Source: Polyangiaceae bacterium
GTDB lineage: Bacteria; Myxococcota_A; Polyangia; Polyangiales; Polyangiaceae
Length of the DNA: 64,000 nt
NCBI GenBank assembly: GCA_947475525.1
Contig: CANJMI010000017.1
Coordinates: 56,893 to 120,892 of the forward strand
Reading direction: 5' to 3'
Shown here: positions 1 to 9,562 of the stretch, one piece after another
Position numbering within the stretch: the stretch's first letter is position 1
Layout: each line of letters opens with the position of its first letter
Position numbers and translations under genes: made by a program
The notes under the pieces: generated by a model
The model's database searches: none
Seen by the model: only the letters and a program-made list of their open reading frames with translations
Told to the model about the DNA's origin: nothing

Positions 1-658
1 CCATCGAGGCTATCTCCAGGGTGTAGGGCGTGTGGATTATCTGCGCAGCGGCGAGGCTGTCCAACACCCCAGCGAACAGCAGGACGCTGAGCCCGATGCA
101 GGAGGGTGCGGCGTTGCGATCCCCTCGATACCAGCGTTGTCCGCAGCGAAACGCGAGCAGCGCCATCGCGACGCTGAAGTACGCGTAGGCCGCCATCCCG
201 AGTGGCGACGGCATGGCATCGCGGTAGACGAGGCCGAACCACGCCGTGCGAGTGACGACCTCGTCCGTGACGATCAGGCCCGGCACCCACGCGACGAGCG
301 CGAAGGCGAGCGAGCCGCCCATGGTCACGCGCTCGGGGAGGTTGGACATACGCTCGGTGAGTGCGAAGTCGAACAGGCCCCAGGCCACGCCGTAGATGGG
401 CAGCACGGTCATCGTGAATCGGGCGGCGCGCACCACGGTGAGCGGGCTCAGCGACAATCCGACGACGGCGTTGGCGGCGCAAAAGAGGGCGGCCATGATC
501 GAGCCGAGCGCGTACCAGCGGAGTGCGCGCAGCCGCCGACCGCGTGAAATGGCGAGGCCGACGAGGCCTGCGATCACGTTGACGAGGGCGGCGGAGATCG
601 ATATCGCGGCCGCTACCCTCATTGCGCGGGCATGCGCGGGCGCGTCCGGTGAAGGCAT
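1..658 (-). CDS. 7TM-like membrane sensor domain, N-terminal part (cut by window edge)
   Basis: The reading frame is open from about 658 down to base 1 on the minus strand and continues outside the window. The visible part is almost entirely hydrophobic, with about six membrane helices separated by short Arg-rich or polar loops. This is the architecture of the N-terminal 7TM sensor regions of membrane histidine kinases and related receptors; the output domain is off the window, so that role is inference. The gene follows the UbiB-like kinase by 25 bases on the same strand and may be co-transcribed. The start is uncertain: ATG at 658 or at 622 (beginning MRVAAA), neither with a clear ribosome binding site. 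Confidence 0.6.
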   Translation of the reverse strand, partial: MPSPDAPAHARAMRVAAAISISAALVNVIAGLVGLAISRGRRLRALRWYALGSIMAALFCAANAVVGLSLSPLTVVRAARFTMTVLPIYGVAWGLFDFALTERMSNLPERVTMGGSLAFALVAWVPGLIVTDEVVTRTAWFGLVYRDAMPSPLGMAAYAYFSVAMALLAFRCGQRWYRGDRNAAPSCIGLSVLLFAGVLDSLAAAQIIHTPYTLEIASM

Positions 659-683
659 GCGTGCGGTGGCGTCATGGCGTTCA

Positions 684-2387
684 CTACCAAATTTCGTTGC
701 GAATCCGCAGTAAGACGCGCCCGCCTATGAGCGACCCGAAGGTGAAAAACCCAAGCTGCGCGCGAGCGGCCCAGAGTTGGGTTGCCGTGAGCGGCTCGAG
801 CAGGATGCCAAGGACCCAGAGCGCGAGCGCGGTCACCAGCAAAAGTGACCGGTTGACCATTCGCCGCTGGAGGAGCAGCCGGCGCTCGATGTGGGGATCA
901 TTGACCTGCACGCCGAGGTTGCGGTCGTCGATCTGTTGCAGGATCTGCTGCAGGCTTCCCGGCAGGCGCCGCCCGAGCTTGCCGAACGCGTGCATCGTGT
1001 CGACGGCCGTCCGCAGGAGCGCTTCGGGCTGGTAACGCTTTGCGATCAGGTTTTCGACGTACGGTTGGCACGCGGCGATGATGTCGAGGTGGGGGCTTAT
1101 CTGCTTGCCGATCCCTTCGACCGTCATCAGCGCCTTGAAAAACATCGTGTAATCCGGCGGGACACGCACCCGGTGGCGCATGGCTCCGTCCACGATGTCG
1201 CGTAGCACCGCGCCGAAATCGACGTCCGCGAGCGACGTCGACGAGAGGTGCTGATCCATCAGCTCGCTTACGTCGCGTTCCCAGGCGCTATAGTTGACGG
1301 ATTCGGACTTGACGCTGAGGTCGTAGAGCGAGCGCGCGACGCCTTCGTAGCTACGCAAGCTGAGGTTTAACAGCAAGTCGGCGAGCGATTCGCGCATCGC
1401 CGGGCTCATGCGTCCGACGAGGCCGAAGTCGATGAGACCGATGCGCGAGTCGTCGAGGACGAAGAGGTTTCCCGGATGGAGATCACCGTGAAAAACGCCA
1501 TCTTCGAAGACCTGCTTGAACAACATGCGGACGACCTCGTTCGCGATGGCGTCCATGTCGTGCCCTCCAACGGCGTCGATGATCTTCACCCCGTAGAGGC
1601 GCTCCATCACGAGCACGCGGTCGCGGCTCCACTCGACGTACACCTTGGGGATGTGGATGCGCTCCCAGTTCGCGAAATTTCGCGAAAACCGGGCTGAATT
1701 GCGCGCTTCCCCGGTAAAATCGAGCTCGCGTCGAATCGCGCGATCGAACTCGAGCGCGATGGCCGTCGGCTCGAAGGCTGCGGCTTCGGGGAACGTCTCT
1801 TCGAGCTGGCGCGCGAAGAAGTGCAAAATGTTGAGGTCGGCCTCGATGGCCTCGCGCACGCCGGGGCGCTGCACCTTGATCACCACGCTCTCGCCGGTCT
1901 TCAGCCGCGCGGTGTGAACCTGGGCGATGCTCGCGCAGGCGAGCGGGGCCTCGCTGAACTCGTCGAAGAGGGCTTCGACCGATTGGCCGAGGTTTGACTC
2001 GATGACCTTTCGAATTTCGGCGACGGCGATCGGACTCACGTTGTCCTGCAAGCAAGTGAGCGCGCTGCAGTACTCGGCGGGGATCAGATCCTGGCGCGTC
2101 GAGAGGATTTGCCCGAGCTTGACGAAGGTCGGACCGAGTTCTTGAAGGACGAGCGGTAGCCGTTCTGCGAGGCCGAGCCCATCGGGCGCGGGCTCGACGG
2201 CGGGCAGCTCGGCGGTGAGATCCCGCAGCTCCGCAGCGAGGGCCTTGTCGTTCTTCAGCATGCCGCGAACGAGGTGCCCGAAGCCGTGGCGTATCAACAC
2301 CACCGAGATATGACGCATCCGCCCGAGGTCTTTTATCGCGGAGCGCGCGGCACGCAGGTTCTGAAGAAGGCTTCGGGTTGTCGACAT
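684..2387 (-). CDS. UbiB/ABC1 family protein kinase-like protein
   Basis: A 567-aa member of the ABC1/ADCK/UbiB atypical kinase family, whose members bind adenine nucleotides at membranes and support ubiquinone or other isoprenoid lipid metabolism. Family marks are visible: the KxGQ motif (KLGQ, residues 90-93) in the N-terminal extension, the A-rich loop replacing the glycine loop (ASIAQVH, about 152-158), a VIKVQRPG lysine strand, the catalytic HGDLHPGNLF and metal-binding DFG segments, and two C-terminal hydrophobic helices. The frame is open further upstream, but the product from ATG 2387 (MSTTRSLLQN) matches family length and leaves a spacer to the divergent xdhC. Substrate is unknown; ubiB is not claimed because no ubiquinone genes are nearby. 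Confidence 0.88.
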   Translation of the reverse strand: MSTTRSLLQNLRAARSAIKDLGRMRHISVVLIRHGFGHLVRGMLKNDKALAAELRDLTAELPAVEPAPDGLGLAERLPLVLQELGPTFVKLGQILSTRQDLIPAEYCSALTCLQDNVSPIAVAEIRKVIESNLGQSVEALFDEFSEAPLACASIAQVHTARLKTGESVVIKVQRPGVREAIEADLNILHFFARQLEETFPEAAAFEPTAIALEFDRAIRRELDFTGEARNSARFSRNFANWERIHIPKVYVEWSRDRVLVMERLYGVKIIDAVGGHDMDAIANEVVRMLFKQVFEDGVFHGDLHPGNLFVLDDSRIGLIDFGLVGRMSPAMRESLADLLLNLSLRSYEGVARSLYDLSVKSESVNYSAWERDVSELMDQHLSSTSLADVDFGAVLRDIVDGAMRHRVRVPPDYTMFFKALMTVEGIGKQISPHLDIIAACQPYVENLIAKRYQPEALLRTAVDTMHAFGKLGRRLPGSLQQILQQIDDRNLGVQVNDPHIERRLLLQRRMVNRSLLLVTALALWVLGILLEPLTATQLWAARAQLGFFTFGSLIGGRVLLRIRNEIW

Positions 2388-2503
2388 GGGCACGCTTGGT
2401 GCGCGGGAGCCGCGCGGCGGGTGGGCGAGGTTAGCCTGAAGCCGCGCGCGGGTCAGCACGCGTCGTCTTGTGCCGCGGCGAACCGCGAGTAGACTCGCGG
2501 CCA

Positions 2504-3349
2504 ATGGACTGCCCACGGGTTCGTACGGCCTCGCCTTCGGAGGCCTTGCGCGAGGCATTGTCGCGCCTCGACGCTGGCGGGCGCGTGGTCGTCGCGACGG
2601 TGCTCAAGCGCCGCGGGTCGACGCCCTCGACGCCGGGCCAAAAGCTCGCGTTGCTCGGTCCCGATGACGCTGTCGGGACGGTCGGTGGCGGTGCCGTGGA
2701 ACGTGCGGTCCTCGATAAAATGCGCAGTTTACTGAGCGACATCTCCAGTGGTCCCGTCGTCGTGCGCCACGAGCTGGGCGCCTCGATGGGCATGTGTTGC
2801 GGCGGTGCGGTCGAGCTCTTGCTCGAGCCGATGGACGCAAATCTTTGCGTGCTCGTCGTTGGGGCGGGGCACGTTGGGGGCGCGCTCGTGCCGATGCTCG
2901 CGGCCCTCGGCTTCCGGTTGACGGTGACCGATGCGCGCGATGCGGCGTTGGAGACGCGAGGCCTCACCTCGCGCGGCGGACTGACGGCGCTCGACCTCGA
3001 GTACGACGATCCACTCGTCGGGTCCGCGCTGGGTCCCCCCGAGCGCGCAGCGATTCTCGTGATGACGCACGACCACACGCTCGACCAAGACGTGATCGAG
3101 TGGGCCTTGCGTCGCGGCGCCGCGTTCGTCGGCGGGGTGGGCAGCCGAGCCAAAGCGGCCAGGACGCGGCAGCGCCTTCAGGCGAAAGGTTTCTCGTCGG
3201 AGGACATCGAGCGCGTGCGCATGCCGCTCGGAGTCGACATCGGCGCCCGGACTCCCGGCGAGATTGCGGTGTCGATTGCCGGCGAGCTCGTGCAATGGCG
3301 CGCGCGGTTTTTCGAGCGGGCTCGCCGCGAGCGCCCGGCCTCGCCGTGA
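2504..3349 (+). CDS. xdhC: XdhC/CoxI family molybdenum cofactor insertion protein
   Basis: A 281-aa XdhC/CoxI-type chaperone, which binds molybdenum cofactor, helps its sulfuration and delivers it to apo molybdenum hydroxylases. Visible features are the N-terminal RGSTPSTPG segment (residues 37-45), the Cys-containing MGMCCGG motif (95-101) and a C-terminal Rossmann half starting at GAGHVG (120-125). The ATG at 2504 is preferred over an upstream in-frame start because the alignable XdhC core begins soon after it. It is the first gene of a five-gene operon ending at 7646, and its stop overlaps the next start by four bases (GTGA), so translation is probably coupled. Confidence 0.88.
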   Translation: MDCPRVRTASPSEALREALSRLDAGGRVVVATVLKRRGSTPSTPGQKLALLGPDDAVGTVGGGAVERAVLDKMRSLLSDISSGPVVVRHELGASMGMCCGGAVELLLEPMDANLCVLVVGAGHVGGALVPMLAALGFRLTVTDARDAALETRGLTSRGGLTALDLEYDDPLVGSALGPPERAAILVMTHDHTLDQDVIEWALRRGAAFVGGVGSRAKAARTRQRLQAKGFSSEDIERVRMPLGVDIGARTPGEIAVSIAGELVQWRARFFERARRERPASP

Positions 3350-3972
3350 GCGCGCTTATCGCCGTCGTTCTCGCTGCCGGTCGTGGTGAACGATTCGGGG
3401 GGCCCAAGGTGCTCGTCCCGTGGGGTGAGGCCGAGGACGTCGTGCCACTCGGATTCGCCCACCTTCGGGCTCGCGCGGTGGATTGCTCGCGCGCCGTGCT
3501 CGTGACGCGCGAGGCGTACCTGCCTGGGCTCGCGGCGTATGCACTCCCTCCGCGCGGCGAGCTCATCGTCTCGACCCAGCCCGACGAGGACGGCCCCGCG
3601 GGCTCGATCCTCGCGGCGCTCGCGGCGCTCGCCCCTGCCCCGGAGGCCTGGCTCCTCGTCACTCCGGTCGACGTCCCTCCTGCGACATGCGACGTCGTCG
3701 TGAACCTTGTTCACGCGGTAAAAGACGACCTTTTTGCGTTAGCGGCCCGTCCGACCTACGGCGGGCGCGGCGGTCACCCGGTGCTCGTACGCGCGTCGCT
3801 TCTCCTCGGCGCGTACGGCCCACTCTGTCCTTCGCTGCGCGACGTGCTTCGTTCCGCGGGACGCGCCGTTCTCGATGTGCCGGTAGCTGAGCCGGAGGTC
3901 ACGGTCGATTTCGATTCACCGCAAGAGCTCGCGGCCTACCTCGCCCGCGCCCGGGAGCTTCCCCGCACTTGA
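3346..3972 (+). CDS. MobA-like NTP transferase (Mo cofactor cytidylyl/guanylyltransferase type)
   Basis: A 208-aa nucleotidyltransferase of the MobA/MocA type, with the N-terminal glycine-rich nucleotide loop LAAGRGERFGGPK and a TPVDVP metal-binding aspartate segment near the middle. Members attach CMP or GMP to molybdopterin; in xanthine-dehydrogenase-type operons the usual reaction is CTP-dependent formation of the cytosine dinucleotide cofactor. That specific reaction is inferred from its position between xdhC and the Mo-binding subunit. The start is GTG 3346, overlapping the xdhC stop by four bases. A 37-base spacer separates it from the Mo subunit. Confidence 0.8.
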   Translation: MSALIAVVLAAGRGERFGGPKVLVPWGEAEDVVPLGFAHLRARAVDCSRAVLVTREAYLPGLAAYALPPRGELIVSTQPDEDGPAGSILAALAALAPAPEAWLLVTPVDVPPATCDVVVNLVHAVKDDLFALAARPTYGGRGGHPVLVRASLLLGAYGPLCPSLRDVLRSAGRAVLDVPVAEPEVTVDFDSPQELAAYLARARELPRT

Positions 3973-4009
3973 CCCCCCGCCCGCGGGACCCCACCATCGC
4001 GGACCGCTC

Positions 4010-6277
4010 ATGGTGGATGCCAAAAAAGCCCGAGAAACGCGCGAGCCGGTCGTCGGCGAAAATGTCGTTCGTGTCGACGGCGCCGCGAAGGTGACGGGCG
4101 GTGCTCGCTACGTCGATGACATCCCACCGATGCCGGGTGAGCTGCACGGCGCGACGGTCCGGAGTCGCGTGCCGCGCGGCATTCTCCGCGCGATCGCGTT
4201 TGACCCGTCGTTCGACTGGAGCGACGTCACGGTCGTCACCGCCAAGGATGTTCCCGATAACGTCGTTCAGCTGATCGTCGACGATCAGCCTGTGCTCGCG
4301 GCGGAGCGCATCAACCACATGTACGAGCCGGTCGTGCTGCTTGCCTGCTCCGATAAGGCGAAGCTCGCGCGCGCATATGCCGCCGTCACTCTCGACATCG
4401 AGCCGCTGCCGGCCGTGTTCGACATGGAAGAGTCGCTCGCCGCCGAGACCGTGATCTGGGGCGAAGCCAACGTCCAGAACCGCTACCTCATCACGAAGGG
4501 CGCCGCGGATACCGACGAGAGCGAGGCCGCCATCGATGTGGCCATCGCCGCCTGCGAGGTCGTCGTTCGCGGCAGCTACAGCACCCACCATCAAGAGCAG
4601 CTCTACATCGAGCCCAACGGGATGATCGCCTGGTGGGACGAGGCCGGCGCTCATGCGACGGGGTCGCTTCAGTGTCCGTTTTACGTGCACAAAGCCTTCA
4701 AGCGCTGCTTCCATCTCGAGCCCGAGCAGATCCACATCACCCAAGCGGTGACGGGTGGCGGCTTCGGCGGCAAAGAGGAGTATCCGTCGCTTATCGCCCT
4801 CCACGCCGCGCTTCTCGCGAAGAAAAGCGGCAGGCCGGTGCGCATCATCTACGATCGCGTCGAGGACATCGAGGCGACGACCAAGCGTCATCCGTCGCGC
4901 TCGTGGATCGAGTCGGGCTGCGATCGCGATGGCACCCTCCGCGCGCTGAAGATGCGCGTGATGATGGACGCGGGCGCTTACGTCACGCTCTCTCCCGTCG
5001 TCCTTTCGCGCGGCGTCCTTCACGCGGGCGGCTGCTACCGCTGGGCGGATGTGCGCATCGAAGGCATCGGCGTCGCGACGAACACGCCACCGAACGGCGC
5101 ATTTCGCGGCTTCGGCGCACCTCAGACCATTTGGGCCATCGAGCGCCATCTCGACGCGGTGGCTCGACAGCTCGGCCTCGACGCGGGCGAGCTCAAGGTT
5201 CGCAACATGCTCGTCGAAGGCGACACGACGTCGACGAGCCAAACCCTCCGCGGCTCGGTCGGCGGAACCGAATGCGTCGAGCGTGCGTTCGAAGCGAGTG
5301 ACTACCTCGCGCGTCGTCGTGCAGGCCCGAGTGTCCTTGGTCGGAAGGCCCGAGGGCTCGGATGCGCTGTCTTTATGCACGGTGGCGGCTTCACCGGGTC
5401 GGGCGAGCGCATGCTGAAGGGCAAGGTGGCGGTCGACCTCTTGGCGGGCGGTCGTCTCGAGATTCGCTCCGGTTCCACCGACATCGGTCAGGGCACTGAG
5501 ACCGTGTTCGCGCAGATCGCCGCCGACGCCGCGGGGATCCCCTTCGAACACGTTAGCGTGGCGGTGCCTTCGACGACCCACGTGCCTGATTCCGGCCCTA
5601 CCGTTGCGTCGCGCACCGTGATGGTCGTCGGGGCAATCGTCGAGCGCGCGGCTAAGGAATTGGCGGCGAGGGTCGAGGCCTCGCGCCGTCCAGGCGAGAC
5701 GTTTGCGGCAGCCGGCGACAGGCTGCTCGCGAAGGAAGGCCCACAGTCCGCCCTCGTGCAATACGAGCCGCCGGCCTGGGTGAACTGGGACGACAAAAAG
5801 TACAAGGGCGACGCCTATCCGGTCTACGCGTGGATGTGCGACGTCGCCGAAGTTGAGGTCGACCTCGACACATTTGAAGTGAAAGTGCTCAATTTTTGGA
5901 GCGCGGCGGACGTCGGCAAGGCGATCCATCCCTTGATGTGCAAAGGCCAGCTCGAAGGCGGAAGCTTGCAGGCTATCGGTTGGGCGCTCTCCGAGGAGGT
6001 CGTCTGGAAGGCTGGGGCGATCGTCAATCCGCGCATGACGAACTACATCATCCCCACGGCGCTCGACGCTCCGCCGTTCGAGACTTTCCTCGTCGAGGCG
6101 CCTTACGAACACGGTCCGTCGGGAGGCGCCAAAGGGATAGGCGAGCTGCCGATGGACGGTGGTGCGCCGGCTGTCGCGGCGGCCGTCGAGCACGCGACGG
6201 GCCTCATCATCAATCATCTCCCCCTGACGCCGGAGCGGTTGTTCGCGGCATGGCTGAACTCGGAGGCTGCACAATGA
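4010..6277 (+). CDS. Molybdenum hydroxylase (xanthine dehydrogenase family), molybdopterin-binding subunit
   Basis: A 755-aa large subunit of the xanthine dehydrogenase/aldehyde oxidase family, the site of hydroxylation of a heterocycle or aldehyde. Family signatures are present: VTGGGFGGKEE in the cofactor domain, NGAFRGFGAPQ, a late GQGTET segment, and GAKGIGELP, which carries the catalytic glutamate (canonical KGxGE). Length fits a stand-alone Mo subunit. Genes for the 2Fe-2S and FAD subunits follow directly, completing an alpha/beta/gamma enzyme. Xanthine or another purine is a reasonable substrate guess from xdhC and gene order, but specificity is not readable from sequence alone. The stop overlaps the next start as ATGA. 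Confidence 0.9.
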   Translation: MVDAKKARETREPVVGENVVRVDGAAKVTGGARYVDDIPPMPGELHGATVRSRVPRGILRAIAFDPSFDWSDVTVVTAKDVPDNVVQLIVDDQPVLAAERINHMYEPVVLLACSDKAKLARAYAAVTLDIEPLPAVFDMEESLAAETVIWGEANVQNRYLITKGAADTDESEAAIDVAIAACEVVVRGSYSTHHQEQLYIEPNGMIAWWDEAGAHATGSLQCPFYVHKAFKRCFHLEPEQIHITQAVTGGGFGGKEEYPSLIALHAALLAKKSGRPVRIIYDRVEDIEATTKRHPSRSWIESGCDRDGTLRALKMRVMMDAGAYVTLSPVVLSRGVLHAGGCYRWADVRIEGIGVATNTPPNGAFRGFGAPQTIWAIERHLDAVARQLGLDAGELKVRNMLVEGDTTSTSQTLRGSVGGTECVERAFEASDYLARRRAGPSVLGRKARGLGCAVFMHGGGFTGSGERMLKGKVAVDLLAGGRLEIRSGSTDIGQGTETVFAQIAADAAGIPFEHVSVAVPSTTHVPDSGPTVASRTVMVVGAIVERAAKELAARVEASRRPGETFAAAGDRLLAKEGPQSALVQYEPPAWVNWDDKKYKGDAYPVYAWMCDVAEVEVDLDTFEVKVLNFWSAADVGKAIHPLMCKGQLEGGSLQAIGWALSEEVVWKAGAIVNPRMTNYIIPTALDAPPFETFLVEAPYEHGPSGGAKGIGELPMDGGAPAVAAAVEHATGLIINHLPLTPERLFAAWLNSEAAQ

Positions 6278-6759
6278 AGGTCGCGTTCAAGGTCAACGGC
6301 GTGCAGCGTCACGTCGACATGGCGCCGCTCGCTCGATTGCTCGACGCGCTGCGTGGCCCGCTCGGGCTCGCGGGTGCAAAAGAAGGCTGCGGCGAAGGCG
6401 AATGCGGTACGTGCGCGGTCTTGCTCGACGGCGTGCCGGTCAATTCGTGCCTCGTTCCGATAGGTCAATGCGACGGCCGCGAGGTCGTCTCCGTCGAGGG
6501 GCTTGGGGCCATCGGCCATCTGTCTCCCCTGCAGGCTTGCATGGCCGAGCATGGCGGAGCGCAGTGCGGTATTTGCACGCCAGGCATGCTGATCGCGGCC
6601 GAGGCTCTCTTGCGTCGCAATTCGGATCCGACAGCGCACGATGTGCGCACGGCGATCGCCGGCAATCTCTGTCGATGCACCGGCTACGAGCGCATCGTGC
6701 AGAGCATCCTTCACGCCGCCTACGAACTGCGTTCTTCCGACAAAGGGGCTGCCGAGTGA
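6274..6759 (+). CDS. Molybdenum hydroxylase 2Fe-2S subunit
   Basis: A 161-aa small subunit carrying two [2Fe-2S] clusters that pass electrons from the molybdenum site to FAD. The N-terminal plant-ferredoxin-like cluster has Cys39, Cys44, Cys47 and Cys59 (C-x4-C-x2-C-x11-C). The C-terminal all-helical cluster has Cys98, Cys101, Cys133 and Cys135 (C-x2-C...C-x-C), within QCGICTPG and NLCRCTGY. All eight ligands are intact and the length is typical. ATG 6274 overlaps the Mo-subunit stop by four bases, and its own stop overlaps the FAD-subunit start (GTGA), so the three structural genes are translationally linked. Confidence 0.93.
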   Translation: MKVAFKVNGVQRHVDMAPLARLLDALRGPLGLAGAKEGCGEGECGTCAVLLDGVPVNSCLVPIGQCDGREVVSVEGLGAIGHLSPLQACMAEHGGAQCGICTPGMLIAAEALLRRNSDPTAHDVRTAIAGNLCRCTGYERIVQSILHAAYELRSSDKGAAE

Positions 6760-7646
6760 GCCTCGCCGATCTTTCCCGGTACGAGTTTGCGCGACCGGCT
6801 TCACTCGACGCGGCGTGTCGGCTACTCAGCGACCGCGAGAAAAAAGGTGCGCGCACGGTGTTGCTCGCCGGCGGCACGGACTTCATGGTGCAAGTCAGTC
6901 AAGGTGGCGCAGCCGAGGGCCCGCTGCCGCTGGTGCTCGACGTCTCGCGAATAAAGGAGCTAGCCTGCGTGAGCTTCGACGGTACGACACTCCGAATCGG
7001 CGCGGGGGTGAGCTACCTCGAGCTGCAGCGTGATCCGGTCGTTCGAGAGTACGCACCGCTCGTTGCGCGAATGACGCAGGATATCGGTGGCCCGACGATT
7101 CAAGGGCGCGGCACACTCGGCGGTAACCTCGCTACGGCCTCGCCCGCAGCGGACGGAGTGGCGGCGATCGCTGCTTACGATCCCGTCATTGAAGTGAAGA
7201 GCTCGCGTGGTACTCGCAAGATCCCTATTGCGGTGCTCCAGACCGGTTACAAGCAAACGAGCCGAGCCGCCGATGAAGTGATCGTCGCGGTTGAGTTCCG
7301 CGCGCCGGCCCATGGCTCGGCGTGGTGCTGGCGTAAGGTCGGCACGCGGCTCGCGCAGGCGATATCGAAGGTCGCGTTCGCGGGTGTGGCGGAAGTCCAC
7401 GATGGTCGCGTGACGCGGGTCGGCTTCGCGATGGCCTCGGTGGCTGCGACGACGGCACTCTTGCCGAACACCCGTGAGCTCGTCCGTTTGACGCCGCTCG
7501 CCCAGCTCACTGCGGCCGCTGTCGATGCCGCGGTCGCCTCCGATGTCTCGCCGCAAGACGACGTTCGCTCGACGCGCGACTACCGAATGCACACCGCGAA
7601 AGCCGTCGTTCGCGGTTTCTTGCGTGACCTCGGCGCTCCAGTGTGA
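6756..7646 (+). CDS. Molybdenum hydroxylase FAD-binding subunit
   Basis: A 296-aa medium subunit of the xanthine dehydrogenase family with a PCMH-type FAD domain and a C-terminal CO-dehydrogenase-flavoprotein-like domain. FAD-contact motifs are seen at LLAGGTDFMVQ (about residues 36-46) and GTLGGNLATASPAAD (about 118-132). It would accept electrons from the 2Fe-2S subunit and reduce NAD+ or another acceptor. The GTG start at 6756 overlaps the preceding stop by four bases. It is the last gene of the operon; the next gene is convergent, 42 bases away. Confidence 0.9.
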   Translation: MSLADLSRYEFARPASLDAACRLLSDREKKGARTVLLAGGTDFMVQVSQGGAAEGPLPLVLDVSRIKELACVSFDGTTLRIGAGVSYLELQRDPVVREYAPLVARMTQDIGGPTIQGRGTLGGNLATASPAADGVAAIAAYDPVIEVKSSRGTRKIPIAVLQTGYKQTSRAADEVIVAVEFRAPAHGSAWCWRKVGTRLAQAISKVAFAGVAEVHDGRVTRVGFAMASVAATTALLPNTRELVRLTPLAQLTAAAVDAAVASDVSPQDDVRSTRDYRMHTAKAVVRGFLRDLGAPV

Positions 7647-7688
7647 AGCTTTTTGCTGCGGCTCCGGTCGTTGCGCGCCGTCGGTGCG

Positions 7689-9524
7689 CTACGGCTCGAC
7701 GGTGAGTTCTTGATTCGGTTCGACGTCCGTTAGCACCGTCGTTTTTCCCGTGTCGTGCCAGTGAACCGTCAGCGTCGCTACGCGTGACGCGCTGAGGCCG
7801 AGGCCAAAGTGAGCCGTGTTTTCGCTCTGGCCGAGGAAATGCGTGCCCAATCCAATCACGCTGAGGCGGGGCACCTCGCCCTCATGGTGCACGAGCGTGA
7901 CCTTGGCGCCGATGGCGTCGCGACCGCTCGCCGTGAGCACGCGGACGCGCAACCAATCGCCGTGTGTCCCGTCGTTGCGGAAGAGCGTGGGCATCGCTCC
8001 GTTGTTCGGCACGAAGATGTCGACGTCACCGTCGCGGTCGTAGTCGAAGGTGAGAAGACCCCTGCCGTTCCGCACATCCAAAAATCCGAGCGTCGCCGCG
8101 CTCTCGACGAACGCCCCATTGTCGTTCCGCCAAAAACGATTCGGATCGACGGTGAAAATCGAGCCGGCGGGCACGAGGGGGTAGTCGACACCGTTCGTTT
8201 GGGCGACGTCGAGATCGCCGTCGTTGTCGACATCGACCATGGCGCTGCCCCAGGCCCAGAGGCCGTCGAAGATGCCGAGCTTGGGGTCCGCATCCTCGAA
8301 CTGCCGGTTCGCCGTGTAGCGGTAGAAATGGTTGCCGTACTCCTTGCTGCAGAAACCTTGTACGCAGGCGGGGCCGCCGGAAATCGAGGTGACATACCAG
8401 TCGAGCTTGCCGTCCCCATCGAGGTCACCGACCGCCGAGCCCATGCCGTAGGCCTCTTTCCCGAGACCCGAGGCCAACGTTGACTCGACGAACTGGCCTT
8501 GGTTGTTCCAAAAAAAGCGGCTCGTTCCGAAGTCGCCCGTGACGGCGAGGTCTGGCCAGTCGTCGCCGTCGAAATCGGCGAGCGCGTTGCCGAAGCTAAA
8601 GACGCGGGTGAAGAGGCCATCGCTCCCCGGCGGATCGGTCAGTGCACCCGAGGGGATCGTCACGTCCTCGAAGTGGCCTGGGCTCGCGTTGCCGAGGTTT
8701 CGCAGGAGCCGCGTGTGCCCCGGCCGATCGGGGTCGGGAAACCGTGGGTCTCCGTGGAACTCCAGCAATCCTTTCATGCTCCATTCGGCGAGGTGGATGT
8801 CGAGCCAGCCATCGCGGTCGTAATCACCGATGGCCACGCTCGTCGCGAGTTTGGTCTGGCCGTCGTCGAGGGCGACGCCGCGCGTGAGGGCCTCTTCGCT
8901 GAAGGTGCCGTTGCCCTGGTTCACGAAAAGGTAGTGGCGCCCATAGCCCGCGGTCTGCGCCATGAGGTCGAGGTCGCGGTCGTTGTCGATGTCGACCCAC
9001 GCGGCGCCGGCCCAGTTGGCAGTGATAGCGAGGCCAGCCTGGGCTGTGACGTCCGTGAAGGTTCCGTCTTTCTGGTTGTGGAAGAGCAGGGGCGTCCCGG
9101 CCGTGCGACTCACGTAGAGATCGGGGTAGCCGTCGCGGTCGTAATCTCCGGCGGCCGCCGCACCCACGAGGAAATTGAAGTCGCAGTACTGCTTGATGAT
9201 GCAGTTCGAGAAGCCGTCGAATGGAGTGCCTTCGTGGTACGCGACGCCGGCCTCGGCCGACACCTCGTGAAAGAGCGGCAGCATCGTGGTGCCCTTCGAC
9301 GGCGTGCAGCACTGGCAGACACCGAAACGGCCGTCACCTCCGCACGTGCGCGTTCCACCTGCGGTCTTGCCGGCACATGAGCAAGCTTCCGATTCTCCGG
9401 GCTTGCACGGCGCGCCGCGCTCAGCGGTCCCGCAACTCAAAGTCGCGAGTGCGACGTAAAAAATGGCTCCGACGTCGCGCAAAAATTTCCCCCTCGTCCG
9501 GCGCTGCCGGAAGGATTCTATCAC
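7689..9524 (-). CDS. VCBS/FG-GAP repeat protein, CRTAC1/ASPIC-UnbV type, probable lipoprotein
   Basis: A 611-aa exported protein. The N-terminus has a hydrophobic stretch ending in a Cys (LATLSCG), a near-lipobox, followed by a Cys-rich EGF-like segment (about residues 40-75). The body carries repeated GDYDRDGxxDL and DxDNDxDLD motifs, the Ca2+-binding loops of VCBS/FG-GAP beta-propeller blades. The C-terminal 100 residues match the ASPIC/UnbV (CRTAC1) domain. Such proteins are cell-surface or secreted and are thought to bind calcium and ligands; the specific role here is unknown. The start is GTG 9524 without a clear ribosome binding site, so the true start may be slightly downstream. Confidence 0.85.
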   Translation of the reverse strand: MIESFRQRRTRGKFLRDVGAIFYVALATLSCGTAERGAPCKPGESEACSCAGKTAGGTRTCGGDGRFGVCQCCTPSKGTTMLPLFHEVSAEAGVAYHEGTPFDGFSNCIIKQYCDFNFLVGAAAAGDYDRDGYPDLYVSRTAGTPLLFHNQKDGTFTDVTAQAGLAITANWAGAAWVDIDNDRDLDLMAQTAGYGRHYLFVNQGNGTFSEEALTRGVALDDGQTKLATSVAIGDYDRDGWLDIHLAEWSMKGLLEFHGDPRFPDPDRPGHTRLLRNLGNASPGHFEDVTIPSGALTDPPGSDGLFTRVFSFGNALADFDGDDWPDLAVTGDFGTSRFFWNNQGQFVESTLASGLGKEAYGMGSAVGDLDGDGKLDWYVTSISGGPACVQGFCSKEYGNHFYRYTANRQFEDADPKLGIFDGLWAWGSAMVDVDNDGDLDVAQTNGVDYPLVPAGSIFTVDPNRFWRNDNGAFVESAATLGFLDVRNGRGLLTFDYDRDGDVDIFVPNNGAMPTLFRNDGTHGDWLRVRVLTASGRDAIGAKVTLVHHEGEVPRLSVIGLGTHFLGQSENTAHFGLGLSASRVATLTVHWHDTGKTTVLTDVEPNQELTVEP

Positions 9525-9562
9525 GCTTCGCGCGTCACGTTACACGACACCGGATCGCTCGA

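Noticed and set aside
3899..6274. A 791-codon open frame antisense to the molybdenum subunit
   Set aside because: It is a mirror of the high-GC codon pattern of the sense gene; its protein is Arg/His-rich without any domain.
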